Source: Diplocarpon mali (lineage: Eukaryota > Ascomycota > Leotiomycetes > Helotiales > Drepanopezizaceae). From it: 64,000 nt of DNA. The stretch is from positions 1-64,000 of the forward strand of contig JAENRP010000072.1 of NCBI GenBank assembly GCA_024741835.1. Reading direction: 5' to 3'. The notes under the pieces are model-generated. The model was not told the DNA's origin and did no database searches. It saw only the letters and a program-made list of their open reading frames with translations. Below are positions 8,760 through 21,694 of this stretch, piece after piece. The position numbers were made by a program, and so were the translations under genes. Numbering within the stretch: position 1 is the stretch's first letter; each line of letters starts with the position of its first letter.

Positions 8760-11118
8760 TTCGGATTGCGATAGTTTTGATTGATGCGATATTTTGAGTT
8801 GGCTAAGGCAAGCCCAAGTTGTAGGAGAAGTGATGGGGCCGTCCTGTTATACTTTAGCAGAGCTTCGACAAAGGCCTGCGAGACCTTTGGGGCATCTTTG
8901 AGTAGGTATCTGTTGAGCCCGTAGATTCGAAAACTAACTAGGAACTTCTGACAAGTCGTTGGAAATGGTTTCTTACTGATACGTCTAAGAATTGCTCTGT
9001 ACAAAAGGGTTTTCCATACGAAATACGAAATGGAGCTTGAAACTTCCTGTTGTTCAACCAGTAAGACACTATTCAATTTCCAGAAAGGCCGCATGCAGTC
9101 TGTAAGAGACTCGAAAGGTATGTATAGTTGAGTGCCCCCGAATGTTCTACCTGCGTCTCAACCTTTGGATCACGCAGACCAACACAAAGCAGGAGAATTC
9201 CTCGCTTGGTTGCTGACTTTTCAATCACCGCCAGTTATCCTCAACCAAGCCAAGGCGAACGATTGGCAGGGATTGGATTTTAATCAACCTCGAGTAGCAG
9301 CGCTTTCAACTTGAATTTATTGAGCTTACCGCGAGGAAACTATCTGATGCAGTAATTTACAATCAAAACAGGTACATATGGCTAATCTTGAACGATTAAT
9401 TAGAAAGTTACTTCTGATGATTGTCTTCTTGCGAGAGTTCAAAAGAAGTCTTGAGAGCACTTTATCACACAGCCTCAAATAGATATCCTCAAGCGTAGCG
9501 CGATGTCTTTCCTACACAAGTGAAATCCTGCTTTGGCATACGCGAAAAGCCGTGATTATAACATTCTTTGAAATTCGCCTTTTCTGAAATCCATTCCCTA
9601 TTCACTTCCTTTTCAAGTAGTATTTAATCTATCCGATTTTTTTATACCTACGTCGTGGTGACCTTCTTGAAAGCTTAGCTTTGTAAGAGACAAGGAACGC
9701 TGTAATGTTCTTGAAAATGTAAGAAAGGCACAAAGACCTGAAAGATCGTACGTTGTTGATTCGTCAAAGGGGTATAGTACAGTCAAAAAAACGTCGTTGA
9801 AAGTAGCTACCATTCTGACGCTGTCGATCTGAACCGTTCAATTCGAGGTGTCGCCGAAGGAAAAATAAGAATCGGAGAAAACATGTATTAAGCTAAACTA
9901 GTTTCGGCACTTGAAATCCAACAAAACTTGGAATTTTTCAATAGGTGCATGAAGACTATGGTATTCTCATTTAAACCAGGCTTTCAAAACCACAAAATCA
10001 ATAATGTGAAAATTCTAATCCGACTTACATGCCTTGCACGCACTTCTGACAGGCAACCCAAGGAAATCCAGCTCTCAATTAGTACCCGACATCTACAACC
10101 ATCAACCAAAAGCCAGAGCCTCAAAGGCAAGCAGACCTCATATTCGTAGCATTGCTCTCTACGCATCCAAGATGCCGAGATCCCTTCCCCTTCATACTTC
10201 CGCCGAGAGTTGCGGCTGCTGCCGGTTTGCCGAGGTAAACAAACCAGCATCGCCAAGCGAGAAAGTGCTGAGAGCAGCTCACTTTCCGCGGGAACAAGTG
10301 GGGATACAAGGTGCTCGTTCATTATCCAGCAGCCCTTATTTATCATCTCCTTCAACTTTCCATTCCAACCTTCTATACAAAACACAACGCCACACAACAT
10401 CACAGATCACATCTCGCACATACAAAAGCGACATCATCCGTGTATTAACCCCCCGGCCCTACTCGGGAAGTATACACCGCAGTCGTATTATAAAAGAATC
10501 GGAAGTCCTATACTAACAGAGATAATCCGTATTAGTCATGGTAAGTACTCAAGATAAGATGGGTGGGTGAATACATCCTTGACAAACCTCGCTAAGCGAT
10601 ATAGTCTATATCGTAACCCTAGGTAGAGGTTACTAGTGTGGTAGCAGGCTTATTACATATCTAAAAACTTACACTCCCTCTGGTCTCTACTAGCCTTAAC
10701 TAATAAGAATAGAGAAGCACCATACAATAATTTTGCCTTAGCTCCTTATTGACTAATCAATGTGATATAGTCTACGTCATCACGCGAATAATGTGATCCA
10801 TCCTTCGCGTGTTCCAAGTCATTTCTTTACGCTTAGGGTTTGATATTGACTTAAGGTGTAGGTCCTACTCTAGCTCTATTACTGACTTCCGGGATCAACA
10901 AGTTCTTATAGCATACTGCCCATCACACAGCTCAAGGGTTAGGGTCAAAGAGGCCGAAATATGTAAATCATTTTGCATTCTCGTGATTCGTAATTCCAGC
11001 TCTAATTAACCGAAACAAATATGTCATGAATATTTCCTCGCCTTCACCCAACCGAGTACCACACAAAATACAACGCTCAGGCCCAAATACGCAAAACCAT
11101 CACATCCCAACCACTACG
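8760..11118. other. AT-rich intergenic region, no gene seen
   Basis: About 2.4 kb between two minus-strand genes. An ATG frame on the minus strand (9094-8705) overlaps the ATPase start out of frame and has no recognisable motif. Two overlapping plus-strand frames near 10034-10557 have biased composition without family signals. There is a small perfect palindrome CGATATAGTCTATATCG near 10597-10613. I see no transposon ends. Confidence 0.5.
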
Positions 11119-12797
11119 CTATACTTTTCTCTTCTCCAAAAGCAGCCTCCCCGTTGGTAAGCCCCCCTTCCCCACGAATCCCCCATTAATACCTCCCCTC
11201 TCAAAAACCTTCTGCCCTCCAAGCCACGTCTCTTTCACCACACCCCTCATCCGTTTTCCCTGGTACGGACTAACCTTGTTGCGGAACAGCATCTGCTCCC
11301 TGCCTACAACCCACGAGGCATCGTCGTCGAAGACGCAGATGTCGGCATCCATGCCTGGCCGGAGCGCGCCTTTACGGTGCGTAAGGCCGACTTGAGCAGC
11401 TGTGTTGAGAGCGCAGAGACGGACAATATCTAATATAGACAGGGTATGGTTTGAGCGTGCAGTGGCTTCGGTCCAGAGGATAGGCAGCCCGAGACCGACA
11501 GATGATATCCCGCCCCAGGATGCAAAAAAATCGCCCTTCTCTCTCTCGTCTGCTTCTTCCTTCGACAGGAGCTCGCCATTAACGCCTCTGTGCGCCTTCC
11601 CCTCTCCGCTTCCTAGGTGCTCAGGCAGTAGCTTGAGTTCTGGCGTGCAAGGACTGTGATCGCTGACGATGGTCTGTAGCACCGAGTCAGGCTTCGCGAG
11701 CTCTTCCCATAGCCCGTCTCGGTTGACGGAATCCCGGATCGGCGGACAGCATTTGTGCCTCGTATCCCCATCTTCTACATCTTCCGAGGCTAGAGCGAGG
11801 TAGTGGAAACACGTTTCTGCAGTGATCTTCACACCGCGATCCCGGGCCGCGCGCAGGATGGGCACGCCTTCCAGTGCGGAGAGGTGTACGATGTGGAGCG
11901 CCAGGTCGGGGGCTAGGTGTGCTAGCGAGAGAATCTCTTCGATGGCGTAGGTTTCGAAAGCCGGAGGGCGAGAGTACAAGAAGGTCGTGTAGGCGTCCAA
12001 GGGACCGAAAGGTTGAAGAGGTGGGAGAGAAATTTGTACGTCGTCGCCGACCGATTCGGTTATTGGTGGGATCATCTCAGCGTGGAACATGAGTGTTGTT
12101 GACGTGTTGGCGAGGGTTTTCATTGCAAGGGCGACGTCAGACGAGGAGACAGCGGGGAACTCGTCGACCTAGGGTATTTCCTTTAGTATACTGTAGGTTG
12201 TGTATTTGGGAGAGGGGGGCTCACGCCGCTTTCGATCAGGAAGCCTTTGAATCCTCTTACGCCAGCTTCCACCAGTGGGAGAAGCTCATGGGCATTCCCG
12301 GGGATGATGCCGCCGTAGAAGCCGACATCGACCCAGCACTGGCCCTCTGCAGCCATGATCTTCTCATTCAAGCCATTGACCGTAGTAGTAGGCGGAATGG
12401 CATTCAGCGGCATATCAACAACCGTCGTCACGCCCCCCGAAGCAGCCGCTCTTGTCCCGGTATGGAAGCCCTCCCACTCCGTCCTGCCCGGCTCATTGAG
12501 ATGTACATGGGCATCCACTAGTCCGGGGAGGAGAAGATGGGGCGTGTGATCAATGTACGTGGTGTTTTCCGGGAAACTGGACGCCGGAAGGACGGTGGGC
12601 AGGATGGAGATGATGGTCCCCGTCTGCGGCGAGACAGTGACTGTGGCGGGAGACACGACGAGGTTGTTCTCCTGGTCGAATATCACGGCTCTGGACGAGA
12701 CCAGCACGGTGAGTGGTATGCTCGAGTGGTGGGGAGGAGTGTAGGCGGGTGTTGGGTAGGAAGAAACATCTGGGCTGTCGGTGTCGGTGCGAACCAT
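11119..12797 (-). CDS. DAL1: Allantoinase
   Basis: Two exons (12797-12225, 12168-11119) with a 56-nt GTGAGC...TAG intron give 540 residues. The enzyme hydrolyses allantoin to allantoate in cytosolic purine (urate) breakdown, releasing nitrogen. It has the cyclic amidohydrolase metal-site pattern: HVHLNEPGRTEWEGF (His97, His99), the lysine expected to be carbamylated in GFKGFL (about Lys184), FHAEM (about His220), HIVHLSA (about 283-286) and SDHSPC (about Asp361). The segment FASWGGISSVGLGLP and the late GMDADICVFD block are also typical of allantoinases rather than dihydropyrimidinases. Compared with short bacterial forms, the N-terminus has about 25 extra Ser/Thr/Pro-rich residues, and there is an insertion near 395-415. 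No other purine-degradation gene lies next to it. Its promoter carries clustered GATA sites. Confidence 0.95.
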
Positions 12798-15700
12798 TGT
12801 ATCAGCTGTCGCCGGTCAATCTAAAAATGAGAAGCGGGAATATCCAAGTATAAGCCAATTGAAACGATATAGAGGGGCAGAGATGCAAGTTTGGACGTGG
12901 AATGTGCTTATCGTGCGATTGAGGTTGGGAGAGATAAGATAGGGAGCTAGCCGGATATCGAGACTGATAAGCTCGCGGAGCCAGAGGCGGGACTTTCGTT
13001 CTTGGAATTGCAGAGCGGTGCACGTGAAGCTGGAGGAAAGGAACAGCGAGATGAAGCGGAGACGGTCAAATGACATGGAAGTGAAGATGGAAATGAACAA
13101 CAATGGGCTATCGACGGCAGGGCTCTAGTGTGGGGTGCAGCAAGCCGTCTCCACGGACCCCTCGACCTCGATTTCCATATAGTACACAGTCGAACTCGGA
13201 TCCAGATCTCCCTCCCAGCCTATCTCTCCGTACAGTCCTGGGCGATCCGATCATGGATCATGAGGAGAAGAGGCGTCGTAGAACCGAGACTACTCTATCT
13301 TTCGAGGAGGCTGAGTCGGCAAAGGAATCAGTCCCGACATTGCGGTCTCCCTCTCCAGAGAGACTCGGGTGCCTGGCGCTCTTCTTCGATCACACATGTA
13401 TGTGGTCAAGGGAGAAACTGGCCACGGGCGGTGTAGGCCCAGCTTCGGCTGATACAGGTAGTTGGCAGCGTCGAGCGTGGGAGAGAAAGGATGACATCCA
13501 CAGGTTCCATGCCCGAGGTCGCCAAATCAATTACTCAGGCGAGTCTCGACGAAAAGTCTATTTGATGAGTTAGCGCTACCGATAAGCGGCAGACTATCCG
13601 GTGTTGCTCGATCATTACAGAACCAGCCAACTCACATCTGACGTTTAAGCGAGAACATCGAAAACAAGATTACAACTCTCAAGCAATCATCTTGACTGTA
13701 CTCGATAAAGTACGAGTCCTGAGTATCAACCCGACCGGAAACTGCTCGATTAAAATCTATGTTTTTCTGCGTGGCTTAGGTTATGGCTTCTAGTGGTACA
13801 TCTCGTCGTCTCGCTCTGCATTGTGATTGGCGTCCTCGCAGCCGCACGGAGGAGCGTTTCCCATGAAATTCGAGGCTCTGAGCGCTCATACGGCTCGCCG
13901 ACGCTCACAGGGGGAAAAGAACTTCCAGAGAGAAGGCCGATGGTGTTTGGGCTCTCCATCGGCAGACCTGGCTGCTTGCATGTTGCAAGCGAGATAACAA
14001 GCGATCGATCTTGGTATCGCTGCTGAACGGAATTTCTCAATCACGCGTTATGGGAGAGAACTTCAGAGATACAAGACTGAGTCACGATACTACATATCTT
14101 GGGGCTCTATCCGAGTCAGTTCTCACCCGATCTCAGCTGTGTTGTCGCAACGCGTCTGAGCGGAAGCGAGCCCCTGATTAGTCACCTTGAATCTGGTCTT
14201 GGCACATCTCACGCCCCCTCCATCTGTCATACCGTACACACCATAGCTACCGAGGCCACGCGTGGCTATAGATGGAAGTATTAGGCAAACTCTAGTACTC
14301 GCTTTACAGCCTCAGAAATCCGCTCGCTTGCTATTCAGGGTTGAATTTATCATGATGTGGTAGTTGGTTTTGGAACTTCCAATTTTCCCCTCGGTGTTAG
14401 TTAGCACTTCATATCTTACCGAGTCCCACATATTGAAAGCCGAGCTATATAGCTCTGCAACTCCAGCTAGCTATCTTTCCGCACCACATGCTCGCGAGCC
14501 CATTAGCCGACTCTCCCAGACCAGCCAGCTGCGGTCTCTGCCATGACGCTCGCTGTAAGCATAAGACTCAAAAGCTATTCCTCCAACCCCCTGCTTTCGC
14601 TCCTCCGAAGCAGTACACGATCACGCTCTCTACAAGGGTGAGCACGGGCATGAAGTAGATCTTCCACCCTATTTTCTGCAATCTGTTTGAAGTCACATGT
14701 TCGGAGCGTTGTCAGCATCCGCCTCATTGAATGCGAGGAATAGGACTACTCGATTGGCAAATACGGCGCCTTGGTCGCAAATACTCACGTCGCTATAGCC
14801 TTCGCGCGAACCAAATAGGGCGTGAACCGAGCAAGCGAGTCGGAGTGAGGAGAAGGCTAATAAGCTGTTGAATACCCAGAGCTTGGAAAGAAAAATCAGA
14901 GCTACCACGGCGGCAGCGTCTTCACCCATCTCGGCGATCAATACAGAGCCGAGCGATCTCAACCCCCCGATTCTCCTGTTTACTATTCCGATCCTGTCGA
15001 GCCGAGCGAGGTCTGCTGCTGTGAATCAAATCGGGCTGGCTAGGTATTGGACCTGCAGTCTAGCCAGATCAAGCCAGGCTCTCAGAAGCCAACAGGTTCT
15101 CGCCTATTTGTTTACATTACGCAACATCACCCTCCAGCCAATCCACTTGTCGGGGAAATAAACACCAGTACCCAAGATACCCATGCTGACCAAATCACCC
15201 AACCCTCCGCTCTTTTCAAACGCAAGCATTCCTCGCGCCTGATAAACAGACCACGCCAAAAACAATTTGCAATGCAACTTACAGTTTGCAATCCGATCGA
15301 TAAACAAAACAACCATCCCTCAATAAGAGCAGAGCAAGAAGCCACCAAAGCAGATCTCAATCTCTCCCCGCCCGCGGCGGGAAAAACCCAGACAGAAAGA
15401 ATCCACCCAGTGTCAGAGACGCACCGGGATCTCGAACCTGTTTATTCATCGATTGATTAACAGCACCGAGAGCAGATTCAACCTTAGAGAGAAAGAAGAA
15501 GAATGAGGGGAACCAATCCCCAGGGCACTACTGTACCCAGCAACACCCAATCCAAGATCCAGAGAGCCAGGCCACAGTCTATCTCTCGGCTCTCATGCTC
15601 TACTCCATACCTGATTACACTAGAGGGAAAAAAAGATAAATTTGCCTACCTTACCTTACCTGCCTCACATATACCAGCGAGCAGGAAAACACTAGTCGCG

Positions 15701-16263
15701 AGGCGAGACCATCTCGGGACAGACCCACGCTGTCGCCCTTAGATCTTGAAAATACTGTGGTGGATATACATTCCCCTGTAGGACGTCTTCTCTATCGTGG
15801 TATGAATCAAGTCGATCACGCCTTGAGCTCTGCTGGAAACGGCAAAAGCTCGTGAGAGTGATATGCATTGGCTACTTTTGTCCCTTCTTGTCGAGAACCT
15901 GTCTTCGTTTCGTGGCTCTGATTGTGAAATTCAGTGTGTTAACTCTTAGCCTTGGCGAGCGTACATGCGCTTTTCCAATATCGATAGAAGCATTGTAAAG
16001 CTACACGGTGCACTGCTATAGCGCTGAGAGCATAAGCTTCGCTGTAGATTACAAGCTCACTGAATAAACCTCGGAAGGCAAGCAGGTAGGCGGGAATATT
16101 GCTCAGATTATGGTGCAGCCCTGGCTGCCCTTGGATATTCTATTATTCATTAAATCGTAAACTTCGTCATTATTTCCATCACAGCCAGTACCATGTCATG
16201 TGCCTTCCAGTGCCTCTCAGCTCCCCTAAATACACAGTCGTGAGCATTCAACACCCCAGTCAT
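12798..16263. other. Long intergenic region, no convincing gene
   Basis: Apart from the allantoinase promoter I cannot support a gene in this 3.5 kb. The best candidate is an ATG frame on the plus strand at 13103-13573 (156 residues). It begins 306 bp from the allantoinase start and is rich in Arg, Ser and Glu, with no family motif, so I leave it as unproven. Several frames around 14.7-15.5 kb are low in complexity. Confidence 0.5.
12908..12970. promoter_or_regulatory. Cluster of four HGATAR sites (AreA-type)
   Basis: Four matches to HGATAR lie 111-173 bp upstream of the allantoinase ATG: TTATCG (12908-12913, that is CGATAA on the minus strand), AGATAA (12932-12937), AGATAG (12937-12942) and TGATAA (12965-12970). 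Fungal GATA factors of the AreA/NIT2 class bind such paired sites and activate use of secondary nitrogen sources. Functional use here is inferred. Confidence 0.65.
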
Positions 16264-17825
16264 TTAAAAAAGCAGCCGCTCTAAAAGTGCAGCTGCTGCT
16301 CCGAAAATAATGGTACTTCTCCACGTCTGACCTTGCTGCACACCGCATGCTTTTGAACTACTCGTGCCTACAACCTTCCCATTCGTGCCACAGTTGGCGC
16401 CAAAGCACGCTCTTTGCGTAGGAGCCCCAGAAGCCCCAACCGTCGGTGTAGGCACGCTAGTGATCAAGGACCCATGATCGTCAAAACTCCGGATTTGCGT
16501 CTGCCAGCCGGAAATCTTGGTGAAAGTTGTTGGGAGACCGCGGTCGTCCCAGCCAGTCGACTCATCAAGGCCACCTCCAAGAGGCGGAGAGAAGAGTAAG
16601 GACGATGGGCCCGCTAAGGAGAAGGGGGTTGAAGCTGCTGGTGTCTTGAGATCTGTTAGATCATGGTCTGGAAAAGTGCAAAAATTGCAAAAAGGTAAAG
16701 GCAAGGACATACGTACTGCCGCAGAATTTGCAGGCATGATTTTTCCGGAAGAGGTTATGATCCAGCCATCGGGAAGACCGGCTGGAGTCGTGGCCGCCTG
16801 GGTTGCTGTTGCGAGGGTGGTTGTTGCGACCCATGGCCAGCCTGTCTGCCTTGCTGTGGAACCGTGATCACCTCCTATTCCGGCGGGGATTGAAGGCGAT
16901 GCGGATGTCACGGCGGGGATGTCCGCTGTGGCTACCGATGATCCTGCAGCGTCAATATTCCCGTTGATCTTTCCGCCTACTGCCACGATTGATTCCCAGG
17001 AGCCGCTGGTATCGCCATATTTGTACTGGGTCCCGGTCGAGTAGTCGGTGACTGAGACGGACTGGACGGTCATTGTGAAAGGCCCTTTGGTGTAGTCCGT
17101 TGGTCCTCGTGCCCATGAAATGGTTCCCTCGGGGTTTGATGGGTCACCTCCAGCCCATGCGCCGAACTTGATCTGCATAGGTGACTGTGGGTATTGGTTA
17201 CTATCAGCGGTCGCTGGAGTAACAACTCGGATCACTTCATTCCCAACAGAAAAAATGATTTGTTCCGAGGTCCACTCGATCGTGTATGTGATGAATTCGT
17301 CCTGATTATTGGGTGCAGGATGGAAAGCTCCCCGATTGTACGTGGTGACCTGACCCTTTCCAAAATAATTTGTCTGGACCTCGCTGTCATCTGAACCCAG
17401 CCACTCCATATCGATCTCGTCGAGGGTGTCGGACTGTAGTACGAGCGAGCTGACGATACCAGCACCAGGTGCCGCCTTCATCGTGATCTGGACCTTCCCA
17501 AACATGATGTAGAAAATGCTGAGGAGTTGAGGGGCGTCTCCGCTCTTGGCGACGGTGAAGTGTGCACCGCTCGAGTCGTAGGTGGGATTTCCAGAGCTAG
17601 TAAAGGAGTCGACGGAGCCTTTCGTAAAGTCGACACTGATCGCCTTTCCAAGGGCTGTATCTACAGGACATCCGGCTGCTCATCTGTCAGTGACTGGCTC
17701 CGGAGAGAAGCTGGTAGAAGACTAGAAGACTTACTCGAGTAGAGAGGATTGCAGGCGGAGAATGTTTGAGCAGCAGCTAGCTCGCATATTCCTGCTGAAA
17801 TGGCGAGTACTAATCTCGAGAGCAT
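16264..17825 (-). CDS. Crh-type GH16 cell-wall transglycosidase, GPI-type
   Basis: Three exons (17825-17735, 17675-16717, 16644-16264; introns 59 and 72 nt) give 476 residues. A signal peptide (MLSRLVLAISAGICELAAAQ) is followed by a Cys-containing N-terminal motif and the GH16 catalytic site DEIDMEWLG. Its two glutamates, about 117 and 121, are the expected nucleophile and acid/base. QVQTNYFGKG-like and GAWAGGDP motifs follow, as in Crh1/Utr2. The enzymes link chitin to beta-glucan outside the plasma membrane. After the catalytic domain come a Thr/Ala-rich segment, a Gly/Leu/Ser-rich linker and a hydrophobic C-terminus (IIFGAAAALLERLLF), consistent with a GPI anchor signal. I see no chitin-binding (CBM18) module. 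A TATA-like ATATTTAA lies about 200 bp upstream on the minus strand. Confidence 0.93.
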
Positions 17826-19283
17826 TATGTAGAACAAAGAAGTATTGTATGCACAAAGGAAGAAAGAAATATGCTCGGAGATACAGAGAGCAGAAGAGAT
17901 GAAGAGTGCCAATCCTGTGTGGATAGAGTGTTTGCTAGGGGCAAAGGGATACCTGGAGAAGCTTTCTTTCTGGCGCTGCAGGTATGTGTGTATATTGTGT
18001 AGAAGAGGTTTGACATGGGTTTGGATTAAATATAGCTGCACTGCCTGAGACTTGAAATACTCGCGTTGATGCACGAGGTGGTTGGGGAAGAGATCAGGCG
18101 GGGTGGCTGGGAGTGGGTCGGCCAACCCTCCCAAGAATTTTTGCGCTGGCAAAACCAAGACTCGAGGGACTGTGTAATCTGAGCGTCCGAGTAGTATCCT
18201 GGGAACAAAATTCCATTTATTGATATCGGCATCGACGTCATGATGAAGGTTTGCTGGAAGCCGAAGCGTTATCAACGGCGGGATCCACCCGTGATGATTT
18301 TGTCGGAAGCTCGCTAAAACATTCTGCCGGCCGTCACCGAGTATAAAAATAAGCCAAAGGCTGGAAGATGTTTCCGGGCGATCGCTCCCAACAATGAACG
18401 TGCATGGAAACTTATTTTTTCCTGGAACACGTGTACAATGGTACACCGTGTTGTGTCATAACAGAGTGGCTCGTGACCATCCAGGCGCATACCACCCCAC
18501 AGCATCAAAGCTCCAACTATTTCCGGCTCTTTTGTGCACATGGAAACCACCAGGAGCTGTGGAGCTACACTGGAGCACTATGGAACCACGAACATCACTG
18601 ATCCATGTCAGGAGAGGGGCTATCTGCGTATGGCCAGCCAGCTCTTGATTTGGTGTAGAGAGTTTAATTTTTGCTGCCTTTCTTTCCTGTAATTCTGCTC
18701 TACTTTTCCTCTTTCCGCAAGAGCCTCTGTCTTACATAGTTAATAGACAGAAAACAAACAGACATAAAGTGACTGCAGAATTCTGCACATCAAAGACAAC
18801 AGGCATTTGTAGGAGCAGAACCACACGCCCAAAAGGCTGTTACAGGCTGTAAAACGAGAAGGAAAATATAAGGAAAAGAGAAGGAAAAGAAAAGAAAAGA
18901 AGCAGTGCTCCAACCCGACGCTTGCAAAACAAGGCGCTGCTTCGACAGCCATTTCTGCCTTGCAACAGGAAAAAGGGAAAATCTACAGAACTCCAATACA
19001 ACTATCATGTACGTATGGAAGTGTAAAGAGAGGCCTGGCCCTCGGTGGCAGTTGAACACATATCAACCCTCGCTACCCATCTCTGATGCATGGTACGTGA
19101 TACCAAGGCTGTTGTTATCTGGATCTTGAACACCTGCATGTTGATTGACGCAGGAACACATAATTTGATCGCGGACGCGCTTCTGCGAAACATACCACAA
19201 GAAGAAGTCATTCAGAAAGCTATGTATCTGTCTAAGTCTATCTCTATTCTTACCTTAAAATCAAAACTCAACGCATCAGCATT
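17826..19283. other. Intergenic: Crh promoter and 3' side of metallophosphatase
   Basis: Both neighbours are on the minus strand. The first 600 bases upstream of the Crh-like gene are probably its promoter. No other gene is supported; purine-rich AAGGAAAAG-type repeats lie near 18860-18900. Confidence 0.5.
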
Positions 19284-21694
19284 CTAGTCGTCAAATCCCA
19301 CCCCCTTACCAGCCGGGCAGTTCGGTACGTTCGCCTGCCACTCAACCTTCGCATAGTCCGGCAAGTAGTTCTGCGACGTGTACTCCTTATCCACGTAATA
19401 CGCCACATCCCTACCTGTATAGTTCCCACCCAGACTATTGAGCACGCCGACTAGCGTACTCGCAAAGAAGTCGAGGAATACCACGTCCACCACCTCGGGG
19501 TTACCCGTGGCAGGGAAAGATCCGTTCCCTTGGACGAAGTTGGGCTGCGTATATGACGGGATATCCGAGTGCGGGGTATCGTCACCGTCGGTGCCGAAGT
19601 CATCTGTGGTTACGTAGCCGGGCACGACGGTTTTTTGCCGGCGGGTGATGCCACTGGTCCTGGGCTCCGAGCCGGAGACGAAGCCAATGGTAGGATCCAC
19701 GCAGGTGTCTTTCATGGATGATAGGCTACTGTACACAACACCTTCGCTGCGCTTGCCGGACAGTTCGGCGCCGTTGAGCTCCCCCAGGACTCTTCGCGCG
19801 ATGTCGTAGGGGACGGAGGGGATGTATAGGAAAGCGTCATCGAAAGGAGAGACGATGAAGGAATCGTCATACGTGAATGGGCCTTTGACGAGGTCAAACC
19901 GGATACTGCCTGTGTTGACGAAGATGTAACGTGGGATGTCCGCACGGCTGACGTTAATCACTGTCGCACCTAGCGCTACGGGGACGAGCGTGAAGATGTT
20001 TCCTGGGTCGCCGAAGGGCTTGCACGACACGCAGTACGTTGCTGGAGCGCAACCGTAGAGGGAGGTTAGGTTCAGCTTGTTGCGGAGAGTGTTTATCTCC
20101 GAGGAGACGCGCAGTCCGCTGTGGAGGTCGAAAGTGCTGGCTTGCGAATTCGTGGCGTGGTATTCGAAAGTGCGGCGATTCCAGTCGAGATAGCGACGGG
20201 AGTAGACGAGGCCCGATTTTGAAGTGTTGCTTGCTTTACGCGACGGGTTGGGGACGCCGTGGGGAGCCTGCAGGCCGGTATAGCTGGTGGAGTTGATACC
20301 GCTCATGGAGAGCCAGCCGAGGGTCTCGCAGTAGCGGCCTGCTGGGATTAGTCAAGTCAACAGTCAAGGTCTGGGATTACTTACCAGACTCAAGGGCGGT
20401 TGTTGTGTCGTCGTATACTTGGAAATCTCTAATGTGGGTGTGGCCTCCAAAGATCTGGACTGGGGTGCTCGGTCGGATAGACCTGATAGTCTTGTGGACG
20501 AGTTCAAAAGTATTGAAAATATCAGTATTGCGTATGGGGTTATGTCCAATGAGCAGGAAGAGGTCAATTGGCTGATCATAGTTGACAGCTTCAAGAAACC
20601 AATCCTGCTCGACCATGTCTGCAGCTTTGATGACCTTTGACACGTTGGAATTACCGGTGAAATCAAACAGAACCCCAAAAGTCATAATGCGGAGACCTAG
20701 CTACATGTCAGTGTGCATTCCTCTGAATTTTTTTGATTTTTAAAAACCATGGTCATGGCGACTTACCATGCTCTGTCGTGAAGTACCGGTATTTAGATCC
20801 AACGTACTCGAAAGTTGAAGTTGCCGTGTTGTAGATCTGGACATTGGACGTCACGTACTTATCTCCCCAGACTTTGCTGAAGTTGTAGAAGCTGTAGCAT
20901 ATGTCAATACCATGCTTGGATCGAGGGTAAAGAGGAGACTCACTGCTCATAGGCATTTTCAGACTCGTAAAGCTCGTGATTGCCTATGAAGTATTAGTGA
21001 GACTTGACAGAGTCGGGCTTGTCGTCTTACCGATCGCCAGGACATCGTAGTCAATCTCGTCAAATAGATCATTCGTCAGAACTCCATTGATTGGAGTAGC
21101 ATCACTCAGTCCAGCTCCATCGTGGAGATCACCTAGCAGGCAATTAGCTGGTGCTATGGAAAGAAGGGACGTCAATTACCAGTGTCAACAAGCAGCAAGT
21201 CCACGCCAAGGTCTCTAGCTTTCTGCTTCATGTGTCTCTGGAACGAAACAAAGTCTCCCCACTAGACATCGTGTCAGTCATTACCCACGCCGTCCAATAT
21301 TTCCCAAAGTAGGAATTTTCTATTTCCAAAGACAAAATCATGATCATCACACTCAAGCCGCCTGAATCGCTGGATTAAGCAATACTTACATCAGCGCCAT
21401 AATTCTGCTCCTTCAGATGACCCTCCAACCAGCCATGCGTATCGGTCTAGCCTCGTTAGCTTTTCTCCCCAATCACAAGTAGGATTATGAGATGCAATCT
21501 CAACATACAGTATGCAAGAAATTCAATTGTCCCCATTCCAGTGGTGCCCTTGGAGACGCGCTGCTACCAGTCGACTCGGGTTGAATTCTCCTCACCAACC
21601 TCTCATGCACGACCTCGTCCGACGGTCCATAGCAAGAATCGCATGCGAGGACTGCGACGAGGCCTGCTGCTAGGTTGAGAAGAGAAGATCGCAT
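19284..21694 (-). CDS. Secreted/vacuolar calcineurin-like metallophosphatase (nucleotidase-type)
   Basis: Eight exons (21694-21509, 21446-21390, 21261-21180, 21132-21031, 20983-20944, 20891-20767, 20696-20385, 20338-19284) join in phase to 652 residues. A signal peptide is followed by metal-site motifs in order: TDTHGWL, DTGDLHDG, IGNHELYESE, LLIGHNP and FGGHTHIRD. This order is that of calcineurin-like phosphoesterases of the 5'-nucleotidase/UshA group. The long last exon holds a C-terminal domain with many Asn-glycosylation sites and cysteines (YGCAPATYCVSC). It ends with a conserved YLPDYAKVEWQANVPNC segment. The closest yeast relative I recognise by layout is the vacuolar YHR202W-type protein. 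The likely job is hydrolysis of nucleotides or other phosphoesters outside the cytosol; the substrate is not shown by the sequence. The introns are all short (49 to 66 nt or similar), except those around exons 2 and 3, which are longer. Confidence 0.88.

Noticed and set aside
8705..9094. 129-residue minus-strand ATG frame overlapping the ATPase start
   Set aside because: It has no motif, its composition is like noncoding DNA, and it overlaps the real start in another frame.
10034..10557. Two overlapping plus-strand frames of 115-160 residues
   Set aside because: Overlapping frames in neutral sequence with no ATG or family signal in the longer one.
13103..13573. 156-residue plus-strand ATG frame upstream of allantoinase
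   Set aside because: No recognisable domain and no sign of conservation; it lies over the likely allantoinase promoter.
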